The notes below the pieces were generated by a model that had not been told where the DNA came from, did not search any database, and saw only the letters and a list, made by a program, of their open reading frames with translations. Positions 12,591 to 26,575 of a stretch of 64,000 nucleotides of DNA are shown in pieces. The DNA lies in NCBI GenBank assembly GCA_023375785.1, contig SZWC01001536.1:161790-225789 (forward strand), written 5' to 3'. Origin of the DNA: Penium margaritaceum. Taxonomy: Eukaryota; Streptophyta; Zygnematophyceae; Desmidiales; Peniaceae. The position numbers and the translations under genes are program-made. Numbering within the stretch: position 1 is the stretch's first letter; each line of letters opens with the position of its first letter.

Positions 12591-13124
12591 CACATACATG
12601 CACGTATGGGCACCTACACGTACTCACCCACACTAACACATACTTACACGTACTTACACGCAATTACACGTAGTTACACGCAGTCATATGCACTTACACA
12701 TAGTTACATACAGTCACACGCTCTTACACGCACTTGCACCTACTTATACACACTTACATGCACTTACATACACTGACACGCACTTACACGTAGTTATATG
12801 CACTTACGCGCACTTACATGGAGTTACATGCACTTACACGCATTTACACGAACTTACACGCACTTACAAGCTGTTACATGAACTTACACACACTTACACA
12901 TACTTACACGCACCTACATGCACTTACATACACTTATACACACTTACACAGTCTTACACACACTCACATGCACTTACGCGTACTTACATGCACTGACACG
13001 CACTAACACGCACTTACACGTACTTACACGAACTTACATGCACTTACACGCACTTACAAACACTTACATGCACTTACACGCGCTTACACGCACTTAAACG
13101 CACTTACACGCACTCATACGTACT

Positions 13125-13185
13125 TACACGCACGCACAGGCCCTTACACGCACCAACACGCACTTCCTTAAGTGCGTACATGCAC
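13125..13185. repeat. ACTTAAGT-type module (CCTTAAGTGCG variant)
   Basis: A GC-rich patch (CACGCACGCACAGG) is followed by CCTTAAGTGCG at about 13166. This is a diverged copy of the marker seen at 14321, 19488, 19865, 20373, 23279 and 23781. Confidence 0.6.
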
Positions 13186-14611
13186 TTTAATGCACTTACA
13201 CGCACTTACAAGTACTTATATGCACGTACACGCACTTACATACACTTACACTCACTTACACGCACTTGCACACACTTAAACACACACTTACACATACCTA
13301 CATGCACATACACGCACTTACACGCACTTACATACACTTACACACACTTACATGTACTTACAAGCACTTACATGCACTTACAACCACGTACACGCACTTA
13401 GACATACATACCCACACTTACATGCACTTATACACACTTATATTCACTTATATGCACTTATAAACACTTACACACACTTACACATACTTACACACACTTA
13501 CATGTAGTTAAACACACTTTCATGCAATTATACACAGTTACACGTATTTACACTCACTTACACACACTTACACGCACTTACATACACTTACACGCACTTA
13601 CACGTACTTACACGCACTTACACGCACTTAGACACACATACATGCACTAACATGCACTTACACGCACTTGCATACAGTTGTACGTAGTTGTATGTACTTA
13701 TACACACATACACTTAATTGCACGCACTTGCACGCACTTACACGCACTTACAAGCATTTACACGCACTTACACGCACTTACGCACACTTACACATACTTA
13801 CACGTACTTACACGTACTTACACACACTTACACACACTTACACGCACATATAATCACTTACACGCACTTACACGCACTTACACGTAGTAACACACACATA
13901 CACACACTTACACATACTTACATGCACTTGCACGCACTTACACACACGTGCACGCACTTACACGGAGTTACACGCACTTATACACACTTACATACACTTA
14001 CACACACTAACACGCACTTACATGCAGTTACCGGCACTAAAATGTGGTTACACACTCTTACACGCACTTACACGCACTTACACTCACTAATACACACTTA
14101 CATGCACTTACACGCACCTACACGTACTTGCACGCACTTACACGCACATACACGTACTTACACGCACTTACACATACTGACACACACTTACACACACTTC
14201 CATGCACTTACACACACTTACAGGCACTTACACGTACTTAAACGCACTTACACGCTTTTATACACACTTACATATACTCATATGTACTTACCCGCATGCA
14301 CACACACTTACACGTACTAACTCAAGTGCATACATGCACTTACATGCACTTACACGCACTTATACGTACTTACACCCACTTACACGCACTTACATTCATT
14401 TACATGTACTTGTTCGCACTTACACGCACTTACACACACTTACACACACTTGCACGCACATACACGTACTTACATGCACTTGCATACACTTACACACACT
14501 TACAAGCACTCACACGCACTTACACGTACTTACATGCATTTACACGCACTTAAGCACACTTACACGCACTTACACACACTTGCACACACTTACACACACT
14601 TCCACGCACTT

Positions 14612-14812
14612 AACTGTAAGTGCATGTAACTGCGTTCAAGTGCGTACAAGTGCGTTTAAGTACATGTAAGTGCATGTAAGTACGTGTAAGTACATGTAAA
14701 TGCGTGTAAGTGTGTAAAAATGTTTATAACTATGTGTAATTGTGTGTAACTACAAGTGCCTGTAACTGTTGTATGTATGTGTAAGTGTGTATAAGTGCAT
14801 GTACGTGCATGT
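14612..14812 (-). repeat. Inverted B10 block 3 (fold-back module)
   Basis: A reversed block of about 200 bp. It is followed by two copies of TATGGGCAC (about 14812 and 14833) and forward units with GTTACACGCTCTTACAC at about 14931. Confidence 0.93.
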
Positions 14813-15675
14813 ATGGGCACTTCCATGCATGTATGGGCACCTACACGCACTTACACACACTTACATGCACTTACACGCACTTACACGTAGTTACACACAG
14901 TTATACGCACTTACACGCAGTTACACACAGTTACACGCTCTTACACGAACACGCACTGACACGCACTTACATGCACTTACACGTACTTGCACACAATTAC
15001 ACGCACTTACACACACTTAGACACACTTATACATACTTCCGTGTACTTTCACGTTCTTAAACGTACTTACATGCACTTAAAGGCACTTACACGCACTTAC
15101 ATGTAATTTTATGCACTTACACATACCTACACGTACTTTTATGCACTTACACACACTTACATGCAGTTACACGCACTTACACGCATTTACACACACACTT
15201 ACACGCACTTACATGTACTTACACACACTTACACGCACTTACACGCACTTACACGCACTTACATGTAGTTACACGTACTTACATGCAGTTACACGCACTT
15301 ACACGCATTTACACGCACTTACACGCATGTACAAGCAGTTACATGCACTTATACACACTTGCACGTACTTATAGGCACCTACACGCATCACGCACTTACA
15401 CATAATTACATGGAATTACACACACTTACACGCACTTACACGTAGTTACACGCACTTACACACACTTACACGCACTTAGACACACTTACACACAGTTACG
15501 CGCATTTACACACACTTACAGATACTTACACACACTTACACGCACTTACCCGCACTTACATGCATTTACACGCACTTACACGCACTTACAAGCACATACA
15601 CGCATTTACACGCACTTATACGCACTTATAGGCACTTACACACACTCATACGTACTTACAAGCACGCACACGTAC

Positions 15676-15676
<1 letters not shown>

Positions 15677-15709
<33 letters not shown>
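15677..15709. repeat. (CA)n microsatellite
   Basis: A pure CA run of about 33 bp within B10. Confidence 0.95.
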
Positions 15710-15711
<2 letters not shown>

Positions 15712-18700
15712 ACACGCACTTTCACGCACTTACACGTACTTACACGTACTTATACATACTTATATGCACTTACACGCACTTACACTCACTTACACGCACT
15801 TGCACGTACTTACACGCACTTACACACACCTACATGCACTTACATGTACTTACACACACTTACACACTCTTACGCGCACTTACAAGAACTTACACACACT
15901 TACAAGCACTTACACACACTTACATGCGCATACCCACACTTACACACACTTATATGCACTAACACACACTTATACACACTTACATACACTTGCACGCACT
16001 TACACACACTTACACGCACGTACATGTAGTGAAACGTACTTAGACGCACTTACATGCACTTACACGCTCTTGCACGCATTTATACGTTGTTTTATGCACT
16101 TATACACACTTACACTTACACTTACTTACACACACTTACAAGCACTTACACGCACTGACACGCACTTACACACACTTTCACACACTTACATGCACTTACA
16201 CGCACTTACACATACTTACACGTACTTACACACAATTACACACACTTACACACACTTATACTCACTTACACGCACTTACACCCAATTACACACACTTACA
16301 CACACGTACACGTACTTACATGTACTTACACGCACTTACACACACCTACACATACTTACACACAGTTATATGCACTTATACACACTTACACGCACTTACA
16401 CGCGCTTACTCGCACTTGCATGCACTTACAGGAACTTACATGCACTTACATGCTCTTACACACACTTACAAGAACTTACACACACTTACACACACTTACA
16501 TGCACTTACACACACTTACTCGTACTTACACGTAATAACACACACTTACACACACTTACACACACTTATACATACTTACACGCACTTGCATGCACTTACA
16601 TATAAAAACACGCAGTTACAAGCACTTCCACACACATAGAGTCACTTACACACAGTTACACGTAGTTATACACACTTACACACACTTATATTCAATTACA
16701 CTCACTCACACACACTTACACGCACTTAAAGACACTTACACGTACTTACATGCACTTACACGTACTTACACTCACTTATACACACTTACATGCACATACA
16801 CGCACTTACACATGCTCACACGCACTTACATGCATTTACACATACTTGCACACACTTACACGCACTAACACGCACTTACACGCACTTACATGCACGTACA
16901 CGCACTTACACGTACTTACATGCACTTACATGCATTTACACGTGCTTACACGTACTTACATGTAGTTCCACGTACTTACACGCACTTAGATATACGTGCA
17001 CATACTTAGAGGCACTTACACACACTTATAATCACTCACACATAGTTACTCGTGGTAACACGCACTTACACACACTTACACGCATTTACACACACTTACA
17101 TGCATTTACACGCACTTACACGGACTTATACGCACTTACACGCATTTAAACGCACTTATACAAACTTACATACACTGACACACACTTACATACACTTACA
17201 CGCACTTATACATACTTATGTGCAGTTACACGCACTTACATGCACTTACACGCACTTACACACACTTACACACACTTACACGCACTTACACGCACTTACA
17301 CACATTTACATGCAGTTACACGTATTTACATGCAGTTCCACGCAGTTACACGCACTTACACGTACTTACACGCACTTCCATGAACTTACACGTACTGACA
17401 CGTACTTACACACACTTACACACACTTACACACTTACACGCACTTACGAGTACTTACACATACTTACACATACTTACACGCACTTACACGCACTTACATG
17501 CATTTACACATACTTACACACAATAACACACAATTACATGCACTTACATGAAGCTACAGGTAGTTACACACAATTACACACACTTACAAGTACTTACACG
17601 CACTTACACCCACTTAGATGCACTTATACGCACTTACACACACTTACACACATTCACACACTTACATACACTTACATGCACTTACACGCTGTTACACGTA
17701 CTTACATGCACTTACATGCACTTACACATAATTACACACACTTATACGCACTTCCACACACTTACATGCACTTACACGTACTTACACACACTTACATGCA
17801 CTTACACATCGTAACACGCATGTACACGCACTTTCACACACTTACACATTCTTACACGCACTTCCACACACCTAGACACACTTATACGTACTTCCACACA
17901 CTTACACGCACTTAAACGTTCTTACACGGACTTACACGCACTTACACACACTTACACATACTTACACGCACTCATACACACTTATACACACTTATACACA
18001 CCTATACACACTTACACATACTTACGTAAACGTATGCTCACTTACGCACACAAACATGCACTTACATGCACTTACACGCACTTACACGTACTTACACGTA
18101 CATACAAGCACGTACACATACTTACACACACACATACACTTACTTACATGCACTTACACGCACTTACATGAACTTACCCACACTTACACACACTTACACG
18201 CACTTACACGTACTTACATGCACTTACACGCACTTACACATACTTATACGCACTTACACGCACTTACACATAGTTACACGCACTTACACGCAGTTACACA
18301 TAGGTACAAGCATTTATACGTACTTACAAGCACTTACACGCACTTACACGCAATGACACACACTTACACACACTTACACACACTTTCACGTACTTAGACA
18401 CACTTACAAGTACTTATACGCACTTACACGCACTAACAAGCACTTATACATACTTACACGCACTTACACGCACTTATACGTACTTATACCAACTTACACG
18501 TACTTATACACACTTACACACACTTACACATACATACACGTAGTTACACACACTTACACGCAGTTACACACACTTACGCACACTTACATGTACTTACATG
18601 CACTTAAACCCACTTACACGCACTTACATGCACTCACACGCACTTACATGCACTCACACGCACTTACATGCACTTACACATACTTACCCACTCTTACACG

Positions 18701-19487
18701 CACTTACACGCACTTACAAGTACTTACACGTACTTACATGCACTTACATGCACTTATAATCACTTAAGACACTCTTACACGTACTTACACAGACTTACAC
18801 GCACTTACACGCACTTACATAAACTTAAACGTACGTACACCCACTTACACACACTTGCATACACTTACACGTACTTACACGCACTTACACGCAATTACAC
18901 GCACTTACATGCACTTACACACACTTCTATGCACTTACACACACTTACACGCACTTACACGTACTTACACGCACTTACAATCACTTTCACACAGTTACAC
19001 GTAGTTACACGTAATTACACACACTTACACGTACTTACATGCACTTACACACACTTACACGCACTTACATGCACTTACACGTACTTAACACGTACTTTCA
19101 CGCATGTATACACACTTACACACACTTACACGCACCTACACAAACTTACACGTACCTACGTACACTTACACGGACTCACACACACTTACACGCACTTACA
19201 CGCACTTACACGAACTTACACGCATTTACATGCACTTACACACACTTACACATACTTACGCACACTTACACGTACTTACATGCACTTACACAGACTTACA
19301 CGCATTTATCCGGACTTACATGCACTTACACACTCTTACACACACTTACATGCACTTACACGCACCTACACACACGTACACACACTTACAAGCACTTGCA
19401 CACACTTGCACATACTTACACGCACTTATACACACTTACACGCACTCATACGCAATTACACACACATACATGGACTTACACGTACTT

Positions 19488-19495
19488 ACTTAAGT
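19488..19495. repeat. ACTTAAGT palindromic marker of a B10 higher-order module
   Basis: ACTTAAGT followed by GCTTACATGCACTTAC. The same marker recurs at 19865-19872, 20373-20380, 23279-23286 and 23781-23788. At 20373, 23781 and the variant at 14321 it is preceded by GCATGCACAC. Two intervals are 508 and 502 bp, suggesting a unit of about 500 bp. Confidence 0.75.
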
Positions 19496-19662
19496 GCTTA
19501 CATGCACTTACACGCACTTACACGCACTTACACACACTTACACGCACTTACACGCACTTACACGCACTTACACGCACTTACACACACTTACACGCACTTA
19601 CACGCACTTACACGCACTTACACGTACTTACACGCACTTACACGCACTTACACGCTCTTACA

Positions 19663-19771
19663 NNNNNNNNNNNNNNNNNNNNNNNNNNNNNNNNNNNNNN
19701 NNNNNNNNNNNNNNNNNNNNNNNNNNNNNNNNNNNNNNNNNNNNNNNNNNNNNNNNNNNNNNNNNNNNNNN
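19663..19771. other. Assembly gap (109 N) with duplicated flanks
   Basis: A run of 109 N. The first roughly 180 bp after the gap, from 19772, repeats the sequence from 19395 at an offset of 377 bp. Either two young module copies flank the gap or overlapping contig ends were not merged. Unit counts here are unreliable. Confidence 0.95.
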
Positions 19772-21904
19772 CTTGCACACACTTGCACATACTTACACGC
19801 ACTTATACACACTTACACGCACTCATACGCAATTACACACACATACATGGACTTACACGTACTTACTTAAGTGCTTACATGCACTTACACGCACTTACAC
19901 GCACTTACACACACTTACACGCACTTACACGCACTTACACGCACTTACACACACTTACAAGCAGTTACACATACTTACACGCACTTACACGTACTTACAC
20001 ACACCTACACGCACTTACACGCACTTACACGCACTTACATGGACGTACATACACTTAAATGTACTTACACGCACTTACACGCACTTACACGCACTTACAC
20101 ACGTTTACACACACTTATACGCACTTATGCATACTTACACGCACTTACACGCACTTACGCACACTTATACACACTTACACATACTTTTGCACACTTGCAC
20201 ACACTTACACGCACTTACATGTACTTACAGGCACTGACACACACCTGTACAAACTTACATGCACTTACACACACTTACACTTACACGTAATGAAACAAAC
20301 TTATAGGCTTCAATACGCACCTACATGTACTCATAGACACTTACACGCATGCACACGCACTTCCACGCACTTACTTAAGTGTGTACATGCACTTTCACGC
20401 ACTTACACGCACTTACATGCACTTACACGCACTTACACACACTTATGCACATTTACGCATACTTACATGTACTTACACGCACTTACACGCACTTATACAC
20501 ACTTACGCGCACTTACACGCGCTTACAAACACTTACCCGTACATACACATGCTTACATGTACTTACACACACTTACACGCACTTACACGCACTTACACGC
20601 ACTTACATGCACTTACATGTAGTTACACGCACTTACACGCACTTACACGCACTTACACGCACTTACACGCACTTACACGCACTTACACACACTTACACAC
20701 AGTTACACATACTTACACGCACTTGTACGCACTAACACGCACTTACACACACTTACTTGCACTCACGCACTTACACACACTTACACACACTTACACGCAC
20801 TTGCACGCACTTGCACGCACTTACACACACTTACACACACGTGCATACCTTTACACGCACTTAGATACACTTACACACACTTACACACACTTACACACAC
20901 TTATACGCAGTTACACACACTTACACACACTAATACGAACTTACATGCACTTGCACGTACTTACACGCACTTACACATACTTACACGTGCTTACACGCAC
21001 TTACACGCAGTTACATGCACTCACACACACTTTCACACACTTATACATGCTTACACACACTTATATGCACTTAAATGCACTAACATGCACTTACACGTAC
21101 TTACACACACTTACATGCACTTACACGCACTTACATGCACTTACACGCACTTACACGCACTTACGCGCACTTACATTCACTTACACGCACTTACACGCAC
21201 TTACACGCACTTACATGCACTTATATGCAGTTACAGGTACTTACACGCACTTGTACGCACTAACACGCATTTACACACACTTACTTGCATTCACGCATTT
21301 ACAAACACTTACACACACTTACACGTACTTATACGCACTTACACGCACTTACACACACTTACACACACTTGCACACCCTTACACGCACTTAGAAAAACTT
21401 ACATGTACTTACACACACTTACATACACTTGTACGCAGTAACACAAAATTACACACACTTATACGCACTTATACACACTTACACACAATTACACACACGT
21501 ACACGCACTTACATGCACTTACACACACTTTCATGTACTTGCACGCACTTGCACATACTTACACACACTTACACATACTTACACGTACTTACACACACTT
21601 ACACGCACTTACACACACTTACACGCACTTACATGCACTTATACACACTTACACACACTCATATGAACTTAAATGCTCTTACATGCACTTACACGTAATT
21701 ACACACACTTGAACACACTTACACATACTTACACGTACTTACACATACTTGCACGCAATTATACGCACTTACACGCACTTACATGTACTTACACGCACTT
21801 ACACGCACTTATATGCAATATTACACACTTATAGACACTTACACAAACTTACACGCACTTACACGCACATACACGCAATTACACGCACTTACACAAACTT
21901 ACAC

Positions 21905-22053
21905 TTGTAAGTGCATGTAAGTGCGTGTAAGTATGTGTAAGTGTGTGTAAGTACGTGTAAGAGCGTGTAACTGCGTGTAACTGTGTGTAAGTGCGTGTAA
22001 TTGTGTATAACTGCGTGTAAGTGCGTGTACGTTTTTGTAAGTGTGTGTAAGCG
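21905..22053 (-). repeat. Inverted B10 block 4 (left arm of a fold-back)
   Basis: A reversed block of about 150 bp. Inside it, GTAAGAGCGTGTAACTGCG is followed by GTGTAACTGTGTGTAAG. To the right, GTTACACACAGTTACACG and CTCTTAC (ending 22190) form the matching reverse-complement arm, so the whole stretch of about 230 bp can fold back imperfectly. Confidence 0.9.
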
Positions 22054-22402
22054 CACATTTACACACACTTATGCACTTACACGCACTTACAAGCACTTAC
22101 ACGCACTTACACATACTTACATGTACTTACACACACTTACACACGCTTACACACACTTCCACGCAGTTACACACAGTTACACGCTCTTACTCGCACTTAG
22201 ACGCACTTATACACACTTACACGCACTTACATACAGTTTCACAAACTTACACAAAGTTACATGCACGTTCATGCGCTTACACATCCTTACATAGACTTAC
22301 ACACACTTACACACACTTACACACACTTACACGTACTTACACGTACTTACACGTACTTACACGCACTTACATGCAATTACACGCACTTACATGCACTTAC
22401 AT

Positions 22403-22602
22403 GTATAAGTGTGTGTAAGTGTGTGTAAGTGCGTATAAGAGCGTGTAAATTTGTGTAACGGCGTGTTAGTGCGTGTAACTGCGTGTAACTTTGTGTAAGT
22501 GCGCATAACTGCATGTAACTACGTGTAACTGTGTGTAACTGGATGTAACTGCATGTAAGTGCGTGGAAGTGCGTGTAAGTGTGTGTAAGTACTCGTAAGT
22601 GC
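22403..22602 (-). repeat. Inverted B10 block 5
   Basis: A reversed block of about 200 bp containing GTAAGAGCGTGTAA and several GTGTAACTG units. It returns to forward orientation through TAAGTGCACACTTA (about 22596-22609), a near-palindrome. Confidence 0.9.
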
Positions 22603-23278
22603 ACACTTAAACAGACTTATACGTACTTACACTTACTTATACGCACTTACATGCACTTACACGCACTTATGCATGCTTCCACACACTTACACACTCATAC
22701 ACATACTTACACGCACTTACACGCACGTATACGTACTCAAACATACTTGTACGCAGTTACATGCACTTACACGCACTTGCATGCACTTACACATACATAC
22801 TCATGCTCACACGCACTTACACACACTTACACCCACTTACACACACTTACACGCACTTACACACACTTACAAGCAGTTACACATACTTACACGCACGTAC
22901 ACGTACTTACAAGCACCTACACGCACTTACACGCACCTACACGCACTTACACGGACTTACATACACTTATACACACTTACATGCACTTACACACACTTAC
23001 ACGGACTTACACGGACTTCCACGCACTTACATGTACTTACGTACACTTACACGTACTTACATGCACTTACACACACTTACCCGCACTTACCCACACTTAC
23101 ACGCACTTACACGCTCTTATACACACTTACACGCACTTACACATACTTACGCGCACCTAAATGCACTTACACACACTTACAAGTACTTGCACACACTTGC
23201 ACACACTTGCACAAACTTTTACACACTTACATGCACTCATGCGCACTTACACAAATGCACATGCACTTACACACACAT

Positions 23279-23788
23279 ACTTAAGTGCTTACATGCACTT
23301 ACACGCACTTACACGCACTTACACACACTTACACAAACTTACAGGCATTTGTTCGCACTTACAAGCAGTTACACGAACTTACATGCACTTACACGTACTT
23401 ACACGCACCTACACGTACTTACACGCACTTACACATACTTACATGGACTTACACACACTTAAATGTACTTACACGCACTTACACGCTCTTACACATACTT
23501 GCACGCACTTACATGCACTTATGCGCACTTATGCACACTTACACACACTTGCACACACTTATACGCACTTACACACACTTACGTGTACTTACAGGCACTG
23601 ACACACATTTTCACGCATTTACACGCACTGACACGCACTGACATGCACTTACACACACTTACACGCACTTACACACACTTACAAGTACTTACACATACTG
23701 AAACGCACTTACATACTTTTAAACGCACTTACACGTACTCATACACACTTACACGCATGCACACACACTTACACACACTTACTTAAGT
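23279..23788. repeat. About 500-bp higher-order interval between ACTTAAGT markers
   Basis: ACTTAAGT at 23279-23286 and at 23781-23788, 502 bp apart. Both are followed by similar starts (GTGCTTACATGCAC and GTGCGTACATGCAC). Similar spacing (508 bp) separates 19865 and 20373. Confidence 0.65.
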
Positions 23789-24288
23789 GCGTACATGCAC
23801 TTACACGTACTTACATGCACTTACACGCACTTATACATACTTGCACGCACTTACACGCACTTACGCTCACTTACATGCACTTGCACGCACTTACACTTAC
23901 TTACACACCATTACACGCACCTACACATACTTACACACACTTACATGCACTTACACACACGTACACATACTTACAAGTACTTACACGCACTTACACATAC
24001 TTACACTTACTTACATGCACTTACATGCAGTTACACACACTTACACGCACTTATACGTACTTACACACACTTACAGGCACTTACGCACACTTACACGCAC
24101 TTAAACGCACTTACATACATGTACATGCACTTACACGCACTTAGACGCACTTACACGTACTTATACACATGCACTTACATGCACTTACACATACTTACAC
24201 ACACCTATATGCACTTACACGCACTTACACGCACTTACACGCACTTACACACACTTACACGCACTAACACGTACTTACACACACTTAA

Positions 24289-24467
24289 ATGTGTGTAAGT
24301 GCATGTTACTGCGTGTAAGTGCGTGGAAGTGTGTGTAAGTGCGTGTAAGTACGTGTAAGTGCGCGTAAGTGTGTATAAGTGTTTACAACTACGTCTAACT
24401 GTGTGTAACTGCGTGTAACTGTGTATAAGTGCGTGTAAGTGCATATTAGTGCGTGTAGGTGCGTTTA
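24289..24467 (-). repeat. Inverted B10 block 6 (fold-back module)
   Basis: A reversed block of about 180 bp, then TTATGGGCACTTACACGC, GTATGGGTACCTGC, and forward units to ACGCTCTTACAC at about 24600. It shares the middle segment ACAACTACGTCTA with block 8. Confidence 0.93.
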
Positions 24468-24680
24468 TGGGCACTTACACGCACGTATGGGTACCTGCAT
24501 CCACTTACACGCACATACACGCACTTACACGCACATACACATACATACACACACTTACATGCACTTATACACACTTACACGCAGTTCCACACAGTTACAC
24601 GCTCTTACACACACTTGAACGCACGTACACGCACTTACACACACTTGTACATACTTACACACAATTCTACGCAATTATAC

Positions 24681-24945
24681 GCACTGACACGTGTCAGTGC
24701 GTGTAAGTACATGTAAGTGCGTGTAAGTGTGTGTAAGTGGGTGTAACTGCATGTAAGTGCGTGGAACTGCGGGTAAGTGTGTGTAAGTGTGTGCAAGTAC
24801 GTGTAAGTGCGTGTGAGTGGATGTAAGTGCGTGTAAGTGAGTGAAAGTGCATGTAAGTGTGTGTAAGTGTGTGTAAGTGCATGAAAGTATGTGTAAGTGC
24901 TTGTAAGTGCACGTAAATGTGCGTAAGTGCATGTAAGTGTGTGTA
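24681..24945 (-). repeat. Inverted B10 block 7 opened by a perfect 20-bp palindrome
   Basis: The left junction GCACTGACACGTGTCAGTGC (24681-24700) is a perfect palindrome. Reversed units follow for about 245 bp and switch back near 24945. Confidence 0.93.
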
Positions 24946-25839
24946 CTTACATGCACTTACATGAAGCTACACGTAGTTATATGCAGTTACATACAATTAC
25001 ATGGACTTACATGCACTTTAACACACTTACACGCACTTACACACACTTACACGCACTTATAGGCATTTAGACACACTTACACGCACTTACACGCACTTAC
25101 ATATAGTTACACGTACTTACTCGTATTTACACGTACTTACACGCACTTACACGTACTTACCTGTACCTACACGTACTTGCATACACATACACGCACTTGC
25201 ATGCACTTATACGCACTTACACGCACTTACATGCACTCACAAGCACTTACACGTACTTGCACACATTTACACACACTTACACAAACTTACACGCACCTAC
25301 ACAAACTTCGACACACTTACACACACTTACACGCACTTACACGCACTTACATGTACTTATACGCACTTATACATACTTACACACACTTACAGGCACTTAC
25401 ACTCACTTACACCCACTTGCACGCACTTACACGCACTGAAACACACCTACATCCACTTACACACACTTACACACACTTACATTCACTTACACACACTTAC
25501 ACGCACGTATAAGCACTTATACGCACTTAAAGTACTTACACGCACTTACACGCACTTACACGCACTATCAAGCACTTATAGGCACTTATACGTACTTACA
25601 CGCACTTACACGTACTTACGCCCACTTACACGCACTTAAACACACTTACACACATGTACATGCACTTACACGTACTTATACATACTTACACACACTTATA
25701 CACAGTTACTTGCACTTACATGCACTTATACGTACTTACACACACTTATATGCACTTACACGCACTTACACGCACTTACACGCACTTACATGCACTTTCA
25801 CACAACTACACACGCTTACATGTACTCACACGCACTTAA

Positions 25840-26028
25840 CTATGTATAAGTGCATGTAACAGCGTGTAAGTGCGTGCAAGTGTGTATAAGTATGTGTGAG
25901 TGCGTGTAAGTGTGTGTAAGTGTATATAAGTGTGTACAACTACGTCTATCTATGTTTCACTGCGTGTAATTGCATGTAACTGCATATAGGTGAGTGTAAG
26001 TGCACATCAGTGCGTGTAGGTGCATTTA
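25840..26028 (-). repeat. Inverted B10 block 8 (fold-back module)
   Basis: A reversed block of about 190 bp, then TTATGGGCACTTACACGC, CATATGGGCACCTGC and forward units to ATACGCTCTTACAC at about 26149. It is closely related in layout to block 6. Confidence 0.93.
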
Positions 26029-26222
26029 TGGGCACTTACACGCACATATGGGCACCTGCACTCACTTACACATACTTACACACAATTACACACACTTACA
26101 TGTAGTTACACGCACTTATACGCACTTACACGTAATTCCACCCAGTTATACGCTCTTACACGCACTTACACCCACTTACACGCACTTACATTTACTTTCA
26201 TGCAATTACACACACTTACATG

Positions 26223-26575
26223 CACTTACACGTGTAAGTGTCTGTATGTGCGTTTAAGTGCGTGTAAGTGCGTGTAACTGAGTGTATCTGCATGTATGTG
26301 TGTGTAAGTGCATGTGAGTACATGTAAGTGCGTGTAAGTGAGTGTAAGTACATGTAAGTGCGTGTAAGTGAGTGTAAGTACATGTAAGTGTGTGTAAGTA
26401 TGCGCAAGTTTGTGTAAGTGCATGTGAGTACATGTAAGTGTGTGTAAGTGAGTGTAAGTACATGTAAGTGTGTGTAAGAGTGTGTAAGTTCATGTACGTG
26501 TGTGTAAGTGCATGTAAGTGCACGTAAGTACACGTAAGTACGTGTAAGTGCATGTAAGTGCGTGTAAGTGCATAT
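26223..26575 (-). repeat. Inverted B10 block 9, the longest (about 350 bp)
   Basis: The left junction CACTTACACGTGTAAGTG (26223-26240) is a perfect 18-bp palindrome. The block contains a local repeat of GTGAGTGTAAGTACATGTAA-type units and reverts to forward orientation at about 26575. Confidence 0.93.
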
